Positions 17,043 to 26,210 are shown, counted from the stretch's first letter. The stretch: DNA of 64,000 nucleotides from Acidovorax sp. (GCF_021287135.1 NZ_JAJTBB010000011.1:1-64000), one strand, 5' to 3'. Notes: generated by a model not told the origin, from the letters alone. A program made the numbers and translations.

Positions 17043-19118
17043 ATGCTGAAATTCGACCTTCATCTCCCATTCGCGCGGCACGCCGCGGCCCTGACGGCGG
17101 CCTTGCTCCTGCAGGCTTGCGGCGGTTCGGGCAGCGGCACCGATACCGGAACCCCGCCACTCTCGGGCGCTGGAAAAATGGCCTTGCTGGCGGGCGATGT
17201 CAGCGGTCTGGGCAACTTGGACGGACCCCGTGGCACGGCTACGTTCAACGGCGTCCAGAGCCTTGCCATGGACCCGGCAGGCAGCCTGCTGGTGGCCGAA
17301 CGCGGCAACCATGCGCTGCGCAGGATCACGCCCGAGGGCAGCGTCAGCACCGTGGCGGGAGGCGACATGGCCAGTGCCTTCGCGGATGGCCCAGGCGCTG
17401 CGGGCAAGTTTCTGGATCCCCAGTTTGTCGCAGTCGACGGTGGTGGCAACGCGTATGTCTCAGATAACGGGGAAACCATCCGCAAGGTCACGCCCGCAGG
17501 GGTGGTGAGCACGCTGGCCAATGTCTCGGCGGACGTCGGGTGTCCCGCAACATGCACCAACTACAAGCCCTTGACCGTGGATGCTGCGGGCACCGTCTAC
17601 TTCATTGCCAACAACACGTTGCGCAAATTGGGGACTGACGGGCAGGCAGTGACCGTCGTAGCCTCCATCAGTTCCCAAGGGATCGCTACGCCGGCTTTCT
17701 CGTTTGTCTATTTGCCTTCCAGCCTGGTCGCAGACAGCAAAGGCAACATATTTATTGCTGACCGCAACCAGCCGATGATCCGCAAGGTGACGCCCACGGG
17801 CGAGATGTCCGTGTTCGCAGGCAATGGCACGGCCGGCGTTGCCATCGATGGTCAGGGCACGGATGCGCGCTTCGCAGAGCTTCAGGCCATCGTGCGCGAC
17901 GGTTCGGACAATTTGTATGTACTGGAAGGCAACGGTGCCTTGCGCAAGATCACGCCCACGGGCCTGGTCTCCACTGTGCGCCCGCCCACGCAAAATGGGG
18001 CTTCTGGCTGGTCTTACAGCCCGACAGGGTTTGCGCGGGATGCCGCAGGCAGCTACTTCTTGTCTGCGTTGGGGAGCAGTCAGAACGCTCCGGTGTTGGG
18101 CAGCCCTGCGATCTTGAAAATTGACGCCCAGGGGGCCGAAAGCGCCTACGCTGGCTCACGAGGTTTGGTGGGTGATGCCGATGGCGAGGGCAGTGCGGCG
18201 CGGTTTTCTGATCCGCGCAGCCCGGCGGTCGACCCGAGCGGCAACGTGTTGGTGCTCGACCGTTTCACCGAGGCCAACTCCCAGTTGCCAGATCACCTGG
18301 CAGAGTCCTTCTATTTGCGCCGCATCACTCCTGCTGGCCGCACGACCACCTTGGTGCGCATGCCCGACGACAGGGATGGCATGACAGGAACCGCGGTAGA
18401 CAAGCAGGGCAACACCTACGTCGGTGGTGGCAGGCGCATCCGTGTCGTGGCTCCCGATGGCGGCGTCAAGGTCTTTTTTGAAGGGGGCGAGAGCCTTCCC
18501 GATGGGTTGAAAGTGCTGGCGCTGGACGGCGCGGGCTCTGTCTATGTGGCCGCCGGCTTCGTGGAGCCAATGGCAGGCTCACCCATCTACATTCCCGTCC
18601 GGCAGTACAGCGCTATCTACAAAATCGCTGTGAACGGAGCCGTTCAGTTGCTTGCGGGCCAGGCCAGCGTGCGGGGCCATGCGGATGGTGCGGGCAGTTC
18701 AGCGCAGTTCTCCTCGATTGGGGGCGGTACCCTGGATTCGGCGGGCAACCTCTACGTTGCAGACAAGGGCAACCATGTGATCCGCAAGATCACTCCAGCC
18801 GGCGGGGTCAGTACGCTGGCAGGTCAGCCCGGCGTGACGGGCCACCGGGATGGGGCGTCAGCGCAAGCGAAGTTCTGGTGGCCTGTGGATGTCAAGGCCG
18901 ATGCGCAGGACAACCTGTACGTCGCGGATCGCAACAACGCGGTGGTGCGAAAAATCAACGCCGGCGGGCTGGTGAGCACCGTGGTCGGTACGCCCGGCAC
19001 CTATGGTTTTCTGCCGGGCGCGTTGCCCGGGGCGATCCCGCCGCCAGAAGGCGTTGCCGTGAACGGCACCGCCCTGTTCATCACGACACGCAACGGCGTG
19101 GTGCGGGTCGATCTCTAA
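17043..19118 (+). CDS. NHL-repeat lipoprotein
   Basis: 691 aa. An N-terminal signal peptide has the lipobox LLLQAC (Cys26), followed by a Gly/Ser/Thr linker. The rest is a chain of NHL-type propeller units such as LAMDPAGSLLVAERGNHALR, with RITPEGSVSTVAG, recurring with variations to the C-terminus (NLYVADKGNHVIRKITPAGG, then NLYVADRNNAVVRKI). Units are separated by GxxDGxGxxAxF spacers. NHL propellers mostly mediate protein or ligand binding. The protein should sit in the outer membrane or periplasm. I see no catalytic domain and no IPTL-CTERM sorting tail. It converges on the deoR-type gene with a 66-base gap. Confidence 0.85.
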   Translation: MLKFDLHLPFARHAAALTAALLLQACGGSGSGTDTGTPPLSGAGKMALLAGDVSGLGNLDGPRGTATFNGVQSLAMDPAGSLLVAERGNHALRRITPEGSVSTVAGGDMASAFADGPGAAGKFLDPQFVAVDGGGNAYVSDNGETIRKVTPAGVVSTLANVSADVGCPATCTNYKPLTVDAAGTVYFIANNTLRKLGTDGQAVTVVASISSQGIATPAFSFVYLPSSLVADSKGNIFIADRNQPMIRKVTPTGEMSVFAGNGTAGVAIDGQGTDARFAELQAIVRDGSDNLYVLEGNGALRKITPTGLVSTVRPPTQNGASGWSYSPTGFARDAAGSYFLSALGSSQNAPVLGSPAILKIDAQGAESAYAGSRGLVGDADGEGSAARFSDPRSPAVDPSGNVLVLDRFTEANSQLPDHLAESFYLRRITPAGRTTTLVRMPDDRDGMTGTAVDKQGNTYVGGGRRIRVVAPDGGVKVFFEGGESLPDGLKVLALDGAGSVYVAAGFVEPMAGSPIYIPVRQYSAIYKIAVNGAVQLLAGQASVRGHADGAGSSAQFSSIGGGTLDSAGNLYVADKGNHVIRKITPAGGVSTLAGQPGVTGHRDGASAQAKFWWPVDVKADAQDNLYVADRNNAVVRKINAGGLVSTVVGTPGTYGFLPGALPGAIPPPEGVAVNGTALFITTRNGVVRVDL

Positions 19119-19184
19119 GAAGGTCTTCAGCTATCTGCCAGCCGAAGAGGCGGAATCCCGGCGGGGCGCTGCAGGGGCTGGCTG

Positions 19185-19946
19185 TCAGCCCGGTGCCACG
19201 CGCACCGGCGCCCCGGCGGCTTCCAGCGCCTTGCGCATGCGCGGCGGCGTGCCGGCAGGCACCACCAGGCTTGCCAGCGACTGCAAAGGCGCCACGGTAA
19301 AGGCGGACGCGGCGCCCAGCTTGTCGGACGAGGCCAGCACCACGGTTTCGGCGGCGCGGCGGTGCAGGGCCCGCTTGACGGCGGCTTCCTCGAAATCGCC
19401 CGTGGTGAGGCCGGCTTCGGCATGCACGCCGGTCACGCCCATCAGGTACAGGTCGGCGCGCAGCTGGGCTGCTGCCTCGACCACGGTGGCGCCCACGTTC
19501 ACCATCGAATGGCGGAACAGACGGCCGCCCAGCACCAGCACCTCGATGCCGGTGTGCGCGGCCAGCGCTGCGGCCACCGTGGGGCTGTGCGTGACGACCG
19601 TGGCCTGAAGGTGCAGCGGCAAGTGCTGCACCACTTGCAGCGAGGTGGTGCCGCCGTCCAGGATCACCACCTGGCCGGGCTGCACCAGCGCCGCCCCTGC
19701 GCGGCCCAGTGCGCGTTTTTCCTCCGGCGCGAGTTGCTCGCGCACCTGCAGGTTGCCCGTGGCGGCTGAAGCGGGCAGGGCGCCGCCGTGCACCCGCTGC
19801 AGCAGGCCTTCGGCCGCCAGCTCCCGCAGGTCGCGCCGCACGGTGTCTTCGGAGATACCGAGCTCTTCGCTCAGGGCCTTGGCGACGATCTGGCCGCTCT
19901 GGCGCAGGCGTTCCAGGATGAGTTGTTTCCGTTGGGTGGTGAGCAT
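19185..19946 (-). CDS. DeoR family transcriptional regulator
   Basis: 253 aa. The N-terminal winged helix (LSEELGISEDTVRRDLREL, then LLQRVHGGA) is the DeoR signature. The C-terminal sugar-phosphate sensor domain includes ILDGGTTSLQVVQHLP and LYLMGVTGVHAEAGLTTGDF, related to sugar isomerases. It is divergent from nudK with only 73 bases between the starts. That gap carries repeated TGCATGA half-sites, so autoregulation and control of nudK are plausible. The inducer is unknown, though a sugar phosphate would fit the family and a sugar-nucleotide hydrolase neighbour. Confidence 0.9.
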   Translation of the reverse strand: MLTTQRKQLILERLRQSGQIVAKALSEELGISEDTVRRDLRELAAEGLLQRVHGGALPASAATGNLQVREQLAPEEKRALGRAGAALVQPGQVVILDGGTTSLQVVQHLPLHLQATVVTHSPTVAAALAAHTGIEVLVLGGRLFRHSMVNVGATVVEAAAQLRADLYLMGVTGVHAEAGLTTGDFEEAAVKRALHRRAAETVVLASSDKLGAASAFTVAPLQSLASLVVPAGTPPRMRKALEAAGAPVRVAPG

Positions 19947-19961
19947 GGTGGGGCGTAGGCT

Positions 19962-20001
19962 TGCATGAAATTACGTGTTTGTGCATGATATTGCACGAAA
20001 C
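19962..20001. promoter_or_regulatory. Candidate DeoR operator between the deoR-type gene and nudK
   Basis: Two 20-base direct repeats lie end to end, TGCATGAAATTACGTGTTTG and TGCATGATATTGCACGAAAC. They match at 12 of 20 positions and share the core TGCATGA-ATT-C. The second also contains the palindrome GTGCA-TGATAT-TGCAC. A 20-base period puts both on the same DNA face. It is placed between two divergent starts. Confidence 0.55.
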
Positions 20002-20019
20002 AACGGAGTGCAAACCGAC

Positions 20020-20676
20020 ATGCCCGACGCCCGCTCTCACCTACCTTCTTCGCCAGCCCCTGTGGCCAGCCCCCACCGCCCGGTTCCCGCGCCGGTGCCC
20101 GTCAGCACGGAGCGGGTGCGGCTGCATGCGGTGCAGACGCTGTCCGACCACTGGTACACGCTGCGCAAGGTGACCTTCGACCTGCGCCGCCGCGACGGGC
20201 AATGGCAGACCTTGTCGCGCGAGGCCTACGACCGGGGCAATGGCGCGGCGCTGCTGCTGTTCGACCCGCGCCGGCGCACGGTGGTGCTCACGCGCCAGTT
20301 CCGGTTGCCGGCGTTTCTCAACGGCTCTTCCGACGGCATGCTGGTGGAGGCCTGCGCGGGCCTGCTGGACGGCGAAGACCCAGAAACCTGCATCCGGCGC
20401 GAGGCCGAGGAGGAGACCGGCTACCGCGTGCGGCAGCCCCGCAAGGTGTTCGAGGCCTACATGAGCCCGGGCTCGGTCACCGAGAAGCTGCACTTCTTCG
20501 TGGCGGAGTACGAGCCGTCCGACCGGGTTCTGGCCGGTGGCGGCATGCAGGAGGAGGGCGAAGACATCGAGGTCATCGAGATGCCGCTGGACGAAGCGCT
20601 CGCGGGCATTGCCAGCGGCAGGATCCAGGACGGCAAGACGGTCATGCTGCTGCAGCATGTGGCGCTGCAACAGTGA
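20020..20676 (+). CDS. nudK: Nudix hydrolase, NudK type (GDP-mannose pyrophosphatase-like)
   Basis: Cytoplasmic Mg-dependent pyrophosphohydrolase for sugar nucleotides. The Nudix box is CAGLLDGEDPETCIRREAEE followed by ETGY. Flanking blocks AYDRGNGAALLLFDP, VLTRQFRLPAFLNG, EAYMSPGSVTEKLHFFVAEY and IQDGKTVMLLQH closely match what I remember of E. coli NudK (GDP-mannose and other sugar diphosphates). The start is the ATG at 20020 with GGAG 11 bases upstream; an in-frame GTG at 19975 would fall inside the putative operator. The N-terminus carries about 25 extra Pro-rich residues. Hairpin repeat family 1 begins directly at the stop codon. Confidence 0.9.
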   Translation: MPDARSHLPSSPAPVASPHRPVPAPVPVSTERVRLHAVQTLSDHWYTLRKVTFDLRRRDGQWQTLSREAYDRGNGAALLLFDPRRRTVVLTRQFRLPAFLNGSSDGMLVEACAGLLDGEDPETCIRREAEEETGYRVRQPRKVFEAYMSPGSVTEKLHFFVAEYEPSDRVLAGGGMQEEGEDIEVIEMPLDEALAGIASGRIQDGKTVMLLQHVALQQ

Positions 20677-20740
20677 TTGCTATCATTTGAATAGCTGGTG
20701 GCGCTTGATGGACGGGCGTTGGAGGCCGATTTTCATCAAA
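20677..20740 (+). repeat. Hairpin repeat family 1, copy after nudK
   Basis: Contains ATAGCTGGTGGCGCTTGATG followed by GGGCGTTGGAGGCC and an AT-rich tail. It fills the space between the convergent nudK and YeaQ-type genes. Confidence 0.65.
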
Positions 20741-20771
20741 TGCCTTCGGTGGCCCCGAAGGGCCGCGGCGA

Positions 20772-21020
20772 TCAGGCCTTCTTGAACAGCCCGTAGATCA
20801 CCAGCAGCACGATGGCGCCGATGATGGATGCAATCCAGCCCGCGGGCGTACCGGCGGCGTACCAGCCCATGGCCGTGCCCGCATAGCTGGCCAGCAGGGA
20901 GCCGGCGACCCCCAGCACCGTGGTCATGATCCAGCCGAGGCTGTCGTTGCCCGGCTTCACGGCGCGCGCGATGAGCCCGACGACGAAGCCGACGACGATG
21001 GTTCCGAGGATAGACAGCAT
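20772..21020 (-). CDS. GlsB/YeaQ/YmgE family membrane protein
   Basis: 82 aa, three hydrophobic helices with Gly-rich turns (LGTIVVGFVVGLIARAVKPG, WIMTTVLGVAGSLLASYAG). This is the transglycosylase-associated (YeaQ/YmgE) family of small inner-membrane proteins, often stress-induced; the name is historical and no enzymatic role is shown. A paralogue lies at 39862-40113. The start at 21020 has AAGGA about 8 bases upstream on the minus strand. It appears to be monocistronic. Confidence 0.9.
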   Translation of the reverse strand: MLSILGTIVVGFVVGLIARAVKPGNDSLGWIMTTVLGVAGSLLASYAGTAMGWYAAGTPAGWIASIIGAIVLLVIYGLFKKA

Positions 21021-21136
21021 GTAATTCCTTCAAGGGGCGTGGCGGCCCGGAAGTGGGCTCGCTGTTTCTCACTGTACCGGCGTGAAGGGGCCGCCAGGCG
21101 CTCGGTGGCTGTTAAAAATCTTTTCCTGGGCGCCTC

Positions 21137-23500
21137 TCAGGGCCGCACCAGCCGCAACGGCTCCCCGATGCGCTCGCGGGCCACGTCCTGCGGGTGGAAG
21201 GGCAGGGCATGCCAGCGCTTGGCCGAGAACTCGCGCATCTGGTCGTTGGCGTGGGGCGAGGCGGGGTTGGTGGACTGGCCGTAGGTGAGGATGGCCTGGG
21301 CCACCGGGCCGTTGGCATCGAAGGTCACGGTCTGCACATAGCTGGTGCCGTAATCGACCCGCAGGCCCCGGGCATTCAGAGGGGCGGGCTCCTGGCGGCC
21401 CAGGTTGTTGAGCACGCCTTCGAACTCCTCGCCGCCGTGCAGCCCGATGGGTTCCTCGGTGATGTCCGGGCGCTGCACGCTGCCCAGTGTGGCGTCCAGC
21501 GCGAAGCCGCTGGCGCGGACGGTCTTGACGGCCCCGTCCAGGGCGTCCCAGATCTTGGCGGCCGTGGCGGCGTCGGCCAGGTTCAGCCCGGCGGGCGTGG
21601 CCACCGGCTGCGCGGGATCGAAGGGCACGCGGTGCACGCCGGGGATGTTGCGCGCCGTGCGCCAGAACTCGCGGAACACGTGGGCGCCGCGGGCTTCCAG
21701 GTTGTTGCGGCGGTCCCAGCCCCGGAGGGCCGCGCAGCCGTCGCGCGATTCGGCGGTGGGCGCCTTGTCGCAGGCGGCCAGCAGGTCCGGCACGACCACC
21801 TGGGCCATGAAGTTGCGGTTCTGGAACAACTGGTCCTGGATGGCTTGGAGCGTGACCTTGCCGCGGCCCAGCATCTCGGGGATCTCGGCCAGTCCGGCGC
21901 GCGTGCGCGGGCGGGTGAGGCTGGCATCGCCCACCAGGGGCGAGATGCCCTCAAATTTCTGGCCTGGGTGGGTGTAGACAAAGCTGTCGTTGCTGTTGTG
22001 CACCCAGTCCGTGCGGAAGGCCACGGGCATGCGGCCGATGGGGATGAGCCCTGGCACGGGCGAGGCGCTGTCGGCGTGCCAGGCGCAATCGGTGCGCGCG
22101 CCGTTGAGCACCACCAGGCCGGCGGCGGAGCGCAGCGCCGCAGCGGCGGGGCTGGGGGTGCAACGGGCGAGCTGGGCGGCGTCCACATCGGGCACCACGC
22201 TCACGTCCGCATACATGGCCTGGCCCTGGCGGTCGGCCGCCAGCGTATTCACCCAGGGCAGGCCCAGCGTGGCATGCGCCTGGTGCAGGTCCTGCACCGA
22301 GTGGGCGCGGCCGAAGGCCAGCACGGCGTCCATCATGCGGGTGTTGCCTGCGTTGGCGTCGCGCAGGGCGTAGGCCGTCTTGGCGCTCCATGCCAGACCG
22401 GCGCGGGGCACGACCACCAGCGGGCCCCAGCGGGTGGACCACACGGTGTGCTCGCGCGCCTGCAACTGGCCGTCGGGGCCGGGGACCTGGGCGCTGACCT
22501 TGCGGGCGGTCATCTTCTCGGGGCGGCCGTCCACCAGGTAGGTGGTCGGGTCGGCGGGGTCCAGGGCCAGTTCGTACAGGGTGAAGCGCTTGCCGGTGGA
22601 GACGGTGTGCGACCAGGCCACGTCCTTGTTGAAGCCGATGGACACCATCGGGTAGGTGCCGATGCCCACGCCCATCACGTCCATCTGGCCGGGGATCGTC
22701 AGGTGCATTTCGTAGAAGCGGTTGGGCCCGCTCCACGGGAAGTGCGGGTTGCCCAGCAGCATGCCGCTGCCGTTGGCCGTCACCTCCTTGCCGAAGGCCC
22801 AGGCGTTGGAGCCCAGCGGCGAGTCCAGCAGGCCGATCTCGCGCAGGGCCTGGGCTGCCCCGGCCAGGTCCACGGCGGCTGGCGCCTGGGCCGACGGCAC
22901 GGGCGGCTGTGCGGCCAGCACGCCGTCGGCCAGCGCAGCAACGCCGGCCTGCACGGCCAGCACCTCGGCCATGCGGCGGTACTGCACCAGCGTCATGGGC
23001 TGGACCCAGGGCTTGCCGCGGCAGGCGTCGGGCAGGGTGGCGGCGTTATCGGCCAGGTAGCGGTTGTAGCCTGCAACGTAGCCGCGGGCCATGGCCTGGG
23101 CCTGTGCACTGGTGGCCGCCCAGCTGCGCGCCAGCGCCGCGTCGTTCATGTGCGCCGCCATGAACAGGTCGATCTGCTCGTTGGGCAGATAGCGGCGGCC
23201 CAGCAGGCCGGTGGTCCGGGCGCCAAACGTGGCGCTGCGCTGCCCCCGTGCGGTCACGAGCTGGTCGGCGGTCATGCACACGTTGTCCTGGGCGTAGGCG
23301 TACGCCACGCCGTAGGCCAGCGATTCAGGGTCTTGCGCGGTGATGTGCGGGATCCCGTAGGTGGTGCGCTGGATCGTCACGCTGCGGTCGGTGCCTCCCG
23401 CGCCGGGGCTGGTGGCGGCGCAGCCGGCCAGGAGCAGCACGGCGCAGCAGGCCGCGGCGAGAGGGGTGATGGCGGCTTGGGGGCAGCGAGGGAATGGCAT
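21137..23500 (-). CDS. Penicillin acylase family lipoprotein (acyl-homoserine-lactone/aculeacin acylase type)
   Basis: 787 aa from the ATG at 23500. Ntn-hydrolase precursor that cleaves itself into alpha and beta chains; the catalytic nucleophile is the first residue of the beta chain, here Ser231 in SPLGSNAWAFG. The start chosen gives a proper lipoprotein signal (VLLLAGC, Cys27), so the enzyme should be anchored on the periplasmic side. Other blocks that fit are GIPHITAQDPESLAYGVAYA, the pocket region LLGNPHFPWSGPNRFYEMHL and AWSHTVSTGKRFTLYEL. Relatives hydrolyse N-acyl-homoserine lactones, lipopeptides or beta-lactams. Quorum-signal degradation is possible but unproven. It is a single gene with no visible partner. 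Confidence 0.88.
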   Translation of the reverse strand: MPFPRCPQAAITPLAAACCAVLLLAGCAATSPGAGGTDRSVTIQRTTYGIPHITAQDPESLAYGVAYAYAQDNVCMTADQLVTARGQRSATFGARTTGLLGRRYLPNEQIDLFMAAHMNDAALARSWAATSAQAQAMARGYVAGYNRYLADNAATLPDACRGKPWVQPMTLVQYRRMAEVLAVQAGVAALADGVLAAQPPVPSAQAPAAVDLAGAAQALREIGLLDSPLGSNAWAFGKEVTANGSGMLLGNPHFPWSGPNRFYEMHLTIPGQMDVMGVGIGTYPMVSIGFNKDVAWSHTVSTGKRFTLYELALDPADPTTYLVDGRPEKMTARKVSAQVPGPDGQLQAREHTVWSTRWGPLVVVPRAGLAWSAKTAYALRDANAGNTRMMDAVLAFGRAHSVQDLHQAHATLGLPWVNTLAADRQGQAMYADVSVVPDVDAAQLARCTPSPAAAALRSAAGLVVLNGARTDCAWHADSASPVPGLIPIGRMPVAFRTDWVHNSNDSFVYTHPGQKFEGISPLVGDASLTRPRTRAGLAEIPEMLGRGKVTLQAIQDQLFQNRNFMAQVVVPDLLAACDKAPTAESRDGCAALRGWDRRNNLEARGAHVFREFWRTARNIPGVHRVPFDPAQPVATPAGLNLADAATAAKIWDALDGAVKTVRASGFALDATLGSVQRPDITEEPIGLHGGEEFEGVLNNLGRQEPAPLNARGLRVDYGTSYVQTVTFDANGPVAQAILTYGQSTNPASPHANDQMREFSAKRWHALPFHPQDVARERIGEPLRLVRP

Positions 23501-23836
23501 GGTGTCGTGTCTCCGGTGCAGGGTGTGCTGTTGTGATGGGCGGCAGCCGCTGGCCGCAGTGGGGCACTGCGGATGGGCGCAGGGCATGCTACTGCCGGGT
23601 AACCCGGGGGCGTGGTGGCGATATGGCCACAAGCAGTGGCAAGATCGCCACCGCGCGTGCCGCGCGGGTTGCTCTCACCCCGCGTGCCCCGTGCGGTGGC
23701 ACGGGCTGGGGCTGCCGGGCGCAGAGCGCACGCCTGCGTGGCGTGACCGCGGGGGCCTACCCGCAGCGCTTCAAGCTGCGCACCGCGCTCGGGCAGTGGC
23801 TGGTGGAGTATGCGGGCCGGGGGGATAATCAGCGGG

Positions 23837-23892
23837 TGCTATGAAATCCGTAGCTGCTGGCGCAGATTGCGCAAGCGCCAGAGCCCATTTTT
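23837..23892 (+). repeat. Hairpin repeat family 1, copy before the methyltransferase gene
   Basis: Reads GTAGCTGCTGGCGCAGATTG followed by CGCAAGCGCCAGAGCCCATT. The arms CTGGCGC and GCGCCAG make a strong hairpin. It lies 35 bases before the methyltransferase ATG, inside its probable leader. Confidence 0.65.
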
Positions 23893-23926
23893 GTTTCAGC
23901 CCTTCTTGAACCCCGCTCCACTGCCC

Positions 23927-24880
23927 ATGCAAGCCCTGCTCGACGCCATTGCGGCCATGCCCCTGCCCACCGATGCGGTGCGCATCTTCCACGGCCGCGG
24001 CGGGCGGCACCCGGGCTGCGAGCAGTGGTCGCTGGACGCCTACCCGCCGGTCTTCGTGCTGACCAGCTTTGCACCGGTGACCGAGCCGGAACTGGCCGCC
24101 GTGAACGAGGCCCTGCAGGCCCGCTGGGCGCAGATTGCCCCGGCGGGCGAACCGCTGAACTGGGTGTTCCAGCACCGCGGCGAGGCCTTGCGGGTGGAGG
24201 GCCGCAGCGAGACGCGCCTGATGGCCGGCGCCGTGCCCGACCCGCACACCGTGACCGAGGCCGGGGCCCGCTACCGCGTGCAGGTGCTGCGCGGGCAGAA
24301 CCACGGCCTTTTTCTCGACATGGCCGAGGGCCGGCGCTGGGTGCGCGAGCATGTGGCCGCCCGCCGCGGCGACCGCCCGGGGCTGAAGGTGCTGAACCTG
24401 TTTGCCTACACCTGTGCGTTCTCGGTGGTGGCGCTTCAGGCGGGCGCGCGCCAGGTGGTCAACGTGGACATGAGCCACGGGGCCATCGGCACCGGGCAGC
24501 AGAACCACCAGCTCAACGGGCTCTCGGCGGGCGCCAGCTTCCTGGCCCACGACATCTTCAGCAGCTGGGGCAAGATTACGCGCAGCGGGCCCTACGGCCT
24601 TGTCATCGTGGACCCGCCCAGCTACCAGAAGGGCAGCTTCGTGGCCACCAAGGACTACGCCCGCCTCATCCGGCGCCTGCCCGACCTGCTGGCGCCCGGC
24701 GGCCATGCGCTGCTGTGCCTGAACGCGCCGGAGCTGGACACCGCCTTCCTGCAGCAGCAGGTGCGCGAACTGGCGCCCGAACTGGCCTTCGTGGAGCGCG
24801 TGGCCAACCCCGCCGTGTTCGCGGACGCGCAGCCGGAGCGGGCGCTTAAGGTGCTGGTGTACGCCGCGCCGCCGTTGTAA
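23927..24880 (+). CDS. Class I SAM-dependent methyltransferase (RlmI/RlmK-like fold)
   Basis: 317 aa from the ATG at 23927. Motif I lies in KVLNLFAYTCAFSVVALQAG, followed by VVNVDMSHGAIGTGQQNHQL, and the catalytic-type motif IV is LVIVDPPSYQKGSF. This matches the domain found in the 23S rRNA methyltransferases RlmI and RlmK, but the N-terminal PUA or THUMP domains of those proteins are missing. The substrate (rRNA or other) is therefore open. A longer upstream reading frame exists but would run through the hairpin repeat, so the start at 23927 is preferred. Confidence 0.85.
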   Translation: MQALLDAIAAMPLPTDAVRIFHGRGGRHPGCEQWSLDAYPPVFVLTSFAPVTEPELAAVNEALQARWAQIAPAGEPLNWVFQHRGEALRVEGRSETRLMAGAVPDPHTVTEAGARYRVQVLRGQNHGLFLDMAEGRRWVREHVAARRGDRPGLKVLNLFAYTCAFSVVALQAGARQVVNVDMSHGAIGTGQQNHQLNGLSAGASFLAHDIFSSWGKITRSGPYGLVIVDPPSYQKGSFVATKDYARLIRRLPDLLAPGGHALLCLNAPELDTAFLQQQVRELAPELAFVERVANPAVFADAQPERALKVLVYAAPPL

Positions 24881-25028
24881 GGCTGCGGCCCGGCCGGGGT
24901 CGGCGCTAAGCCCATTGGCGATTTCGGCTTTGGGTGTTCGCGGGGCCTTCTGATATTCTTCGCGTCACTTTGACGGGCGCAAGGGGCATCGCGACGGTGG
25001 GCGCTCCACCGGTTTCTTTCGGCGGCGT

Positions 25029-25550
25029 ATGGTTCGATTTTTCCTGATTTTCATTGCCGTGCTGGCAGTCCTCTTTCGCATCGACATGCTGGACGACGTG
25101 CAGCGCGTGGCCGTAGAGCCCTGGACCAGCCTGCTGGCCACGGCCAGCGCCGCGCTCATGACGCCGCTGGACTCCGACGTGGCGCACCATGGCCGCATCC
25201 TGATGAGCAAGGCCAGCGGGTTTGCCGTTTCCATCGAGGCCGGCTGCAACGGGGTGGAGGCCGCCATCATCCTGATCGCGGGCATGATCGCGTTTCCCTC
25301 GCGCTGGATCCACAAGCTGGCGGGCATCGCCATCGGCATTGCCGCCGTGCAGGTGGTGAACTTGCTGCGCATCATCAGCCTGTATTACCTGGGCAAGTGG
25401 AACATGGCCGTGTTCGAGTTTGCCCACCTGTACCTCTGGCAGGCGCTCATCATGCTGGACGTGCTGGTGGTCTGGATGCTCTGGATCCGCTGGATCGCCC
25501 GCCAGACGCCGCCCCCTTCCGACCAACCTCCCGTTGCCCATGCAGCTTAG
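25029..25550 (+). CDS. xrtH: Exosortase H (IPTL-CTERM sorting transpeptidase)
   Basis: 173 aa inner-membrane cysteine protease/transpeptidase that processes proteins with a C-terminal PEP-CTERM-like anchor; XrtH is the form matched to IPTL-CTERM tails. The exosortase triad is visible: Cys73 in EAGCNGVEAAIIL, Arg114 in NLLRIISLYYLG and His133 in FEFAHLYLWQ. Several hydrophobic helices surround them. The next gene overlaps by 11 bases and is the usual XrtH partner. No protein in this window carries an IPTL-type tail, so the substrates must be encoded elsewhere. Confidence 0.9.
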   Translation: MVRFFLIFIAVLAVLFRIDMLDDVQRVAVEPWTSLLATASAALMTPLDSDVAHHGRILMSKASGFAVSIEAGCNGVEAAIILIAGMIAFPSRWIHKLAGIAIGIAAVQVVNLLRIISLYYLGKWNMAVFEFAHLYLWQALIMLDVLVVWMLWIRWIARQTPPPSDQPPVAHAA

Positions 25551-26151
25551 TTCGCTCGGCCGTTTCCTGCTGGTGGCCATTGCCAGCCTGCTGTGCCTCA
25601 TGCCCCTGTGGTACTACCTGGCGGCCCAGTTCTCCGTGCCCGTGTTCTACCTGGCGGGCGAGGCGGCTTCCTCCATTTTCAACTGGGCGCTGAGCTACAC
25701 GCGCGATGGCACCGTGGGGGTGCTGAACACCACGCTCAAGGTGGTATCGGTGCAGAACGGCCAGTTCCGCTCGGGCAAGCTCGCGCCCATGCTGGACTAC
25801 CGCATGCTGGGCTACGGCATCGTGCTGCTGTGGGCGTTGCTGCTGGCCTCGTTTCCCCGCCACTGGGGGCGCAAGCTGCTCATCGGCTCCTTGGCCATGC
25901 TGCCGGTGCAGGCCCTGAACGTGGCCGTGCAGTGGTGCAACGATGTCCTCAACCGCGCCGGCCCCGAGGTGTTCGTGCAGACCGGGTCGCCCCAGTGGGT
26001 GGCCGACGTGGTGGCCTTTCTGTACCACTTCAACCTCTTCATCTTCACGGCGCTGGCGCCGGTGCTGCTGTGGCTGTGGCTGGACCGGGAATACCTGGCC
26101 AAGCTGCGGGAGCAGGCGCGCGCCGCCATGGCCGTGCGCCAGGCGCCTTAA
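25540..26151 (+). CDS. Exosortase H-associated membrane protein
   Basis: 203 aa with about four hydrophobic segments (FLLVAIASLLCLMPLWYYLA, YGIVLLWALLLASF, then LFIFTALAPVLLWLWL). It overlaps xrtH by 11 bases and starts at an ATG in the xrtH tail, so the two are translationally coupled. Such a protein regularly accompanies xrtH in Comamonadaceae, from memory. Its role is unknown, perhaps substrate handling or a structural partner in the membrane. Confidence 0.75.
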   Translation: MQLSSLGRFLLVAIASLLCLMPLWYYLAAQFSVPVFYLAGEAASSIFNWALSYTRDGTVGVLNTTLKVVSVQNGQFRSGKLAPMLDYRMLGYGIVLLWALLLASFPRHWGRKLLIGSLAMLPVQALNVAVQWCNDVLNRAGPEVFVQTGSPQWVADVVAFLYHFNLFIFTALAPVLLWLWLDREYLAKLREQARAAMAVRQAP

Positions 26152-26210
26152 TCGGGCGCCTTCACCGGGCGCCTTCACCGGGCGGCCCGGCGCCGCCGCA
26201 GCGGCCGCAA

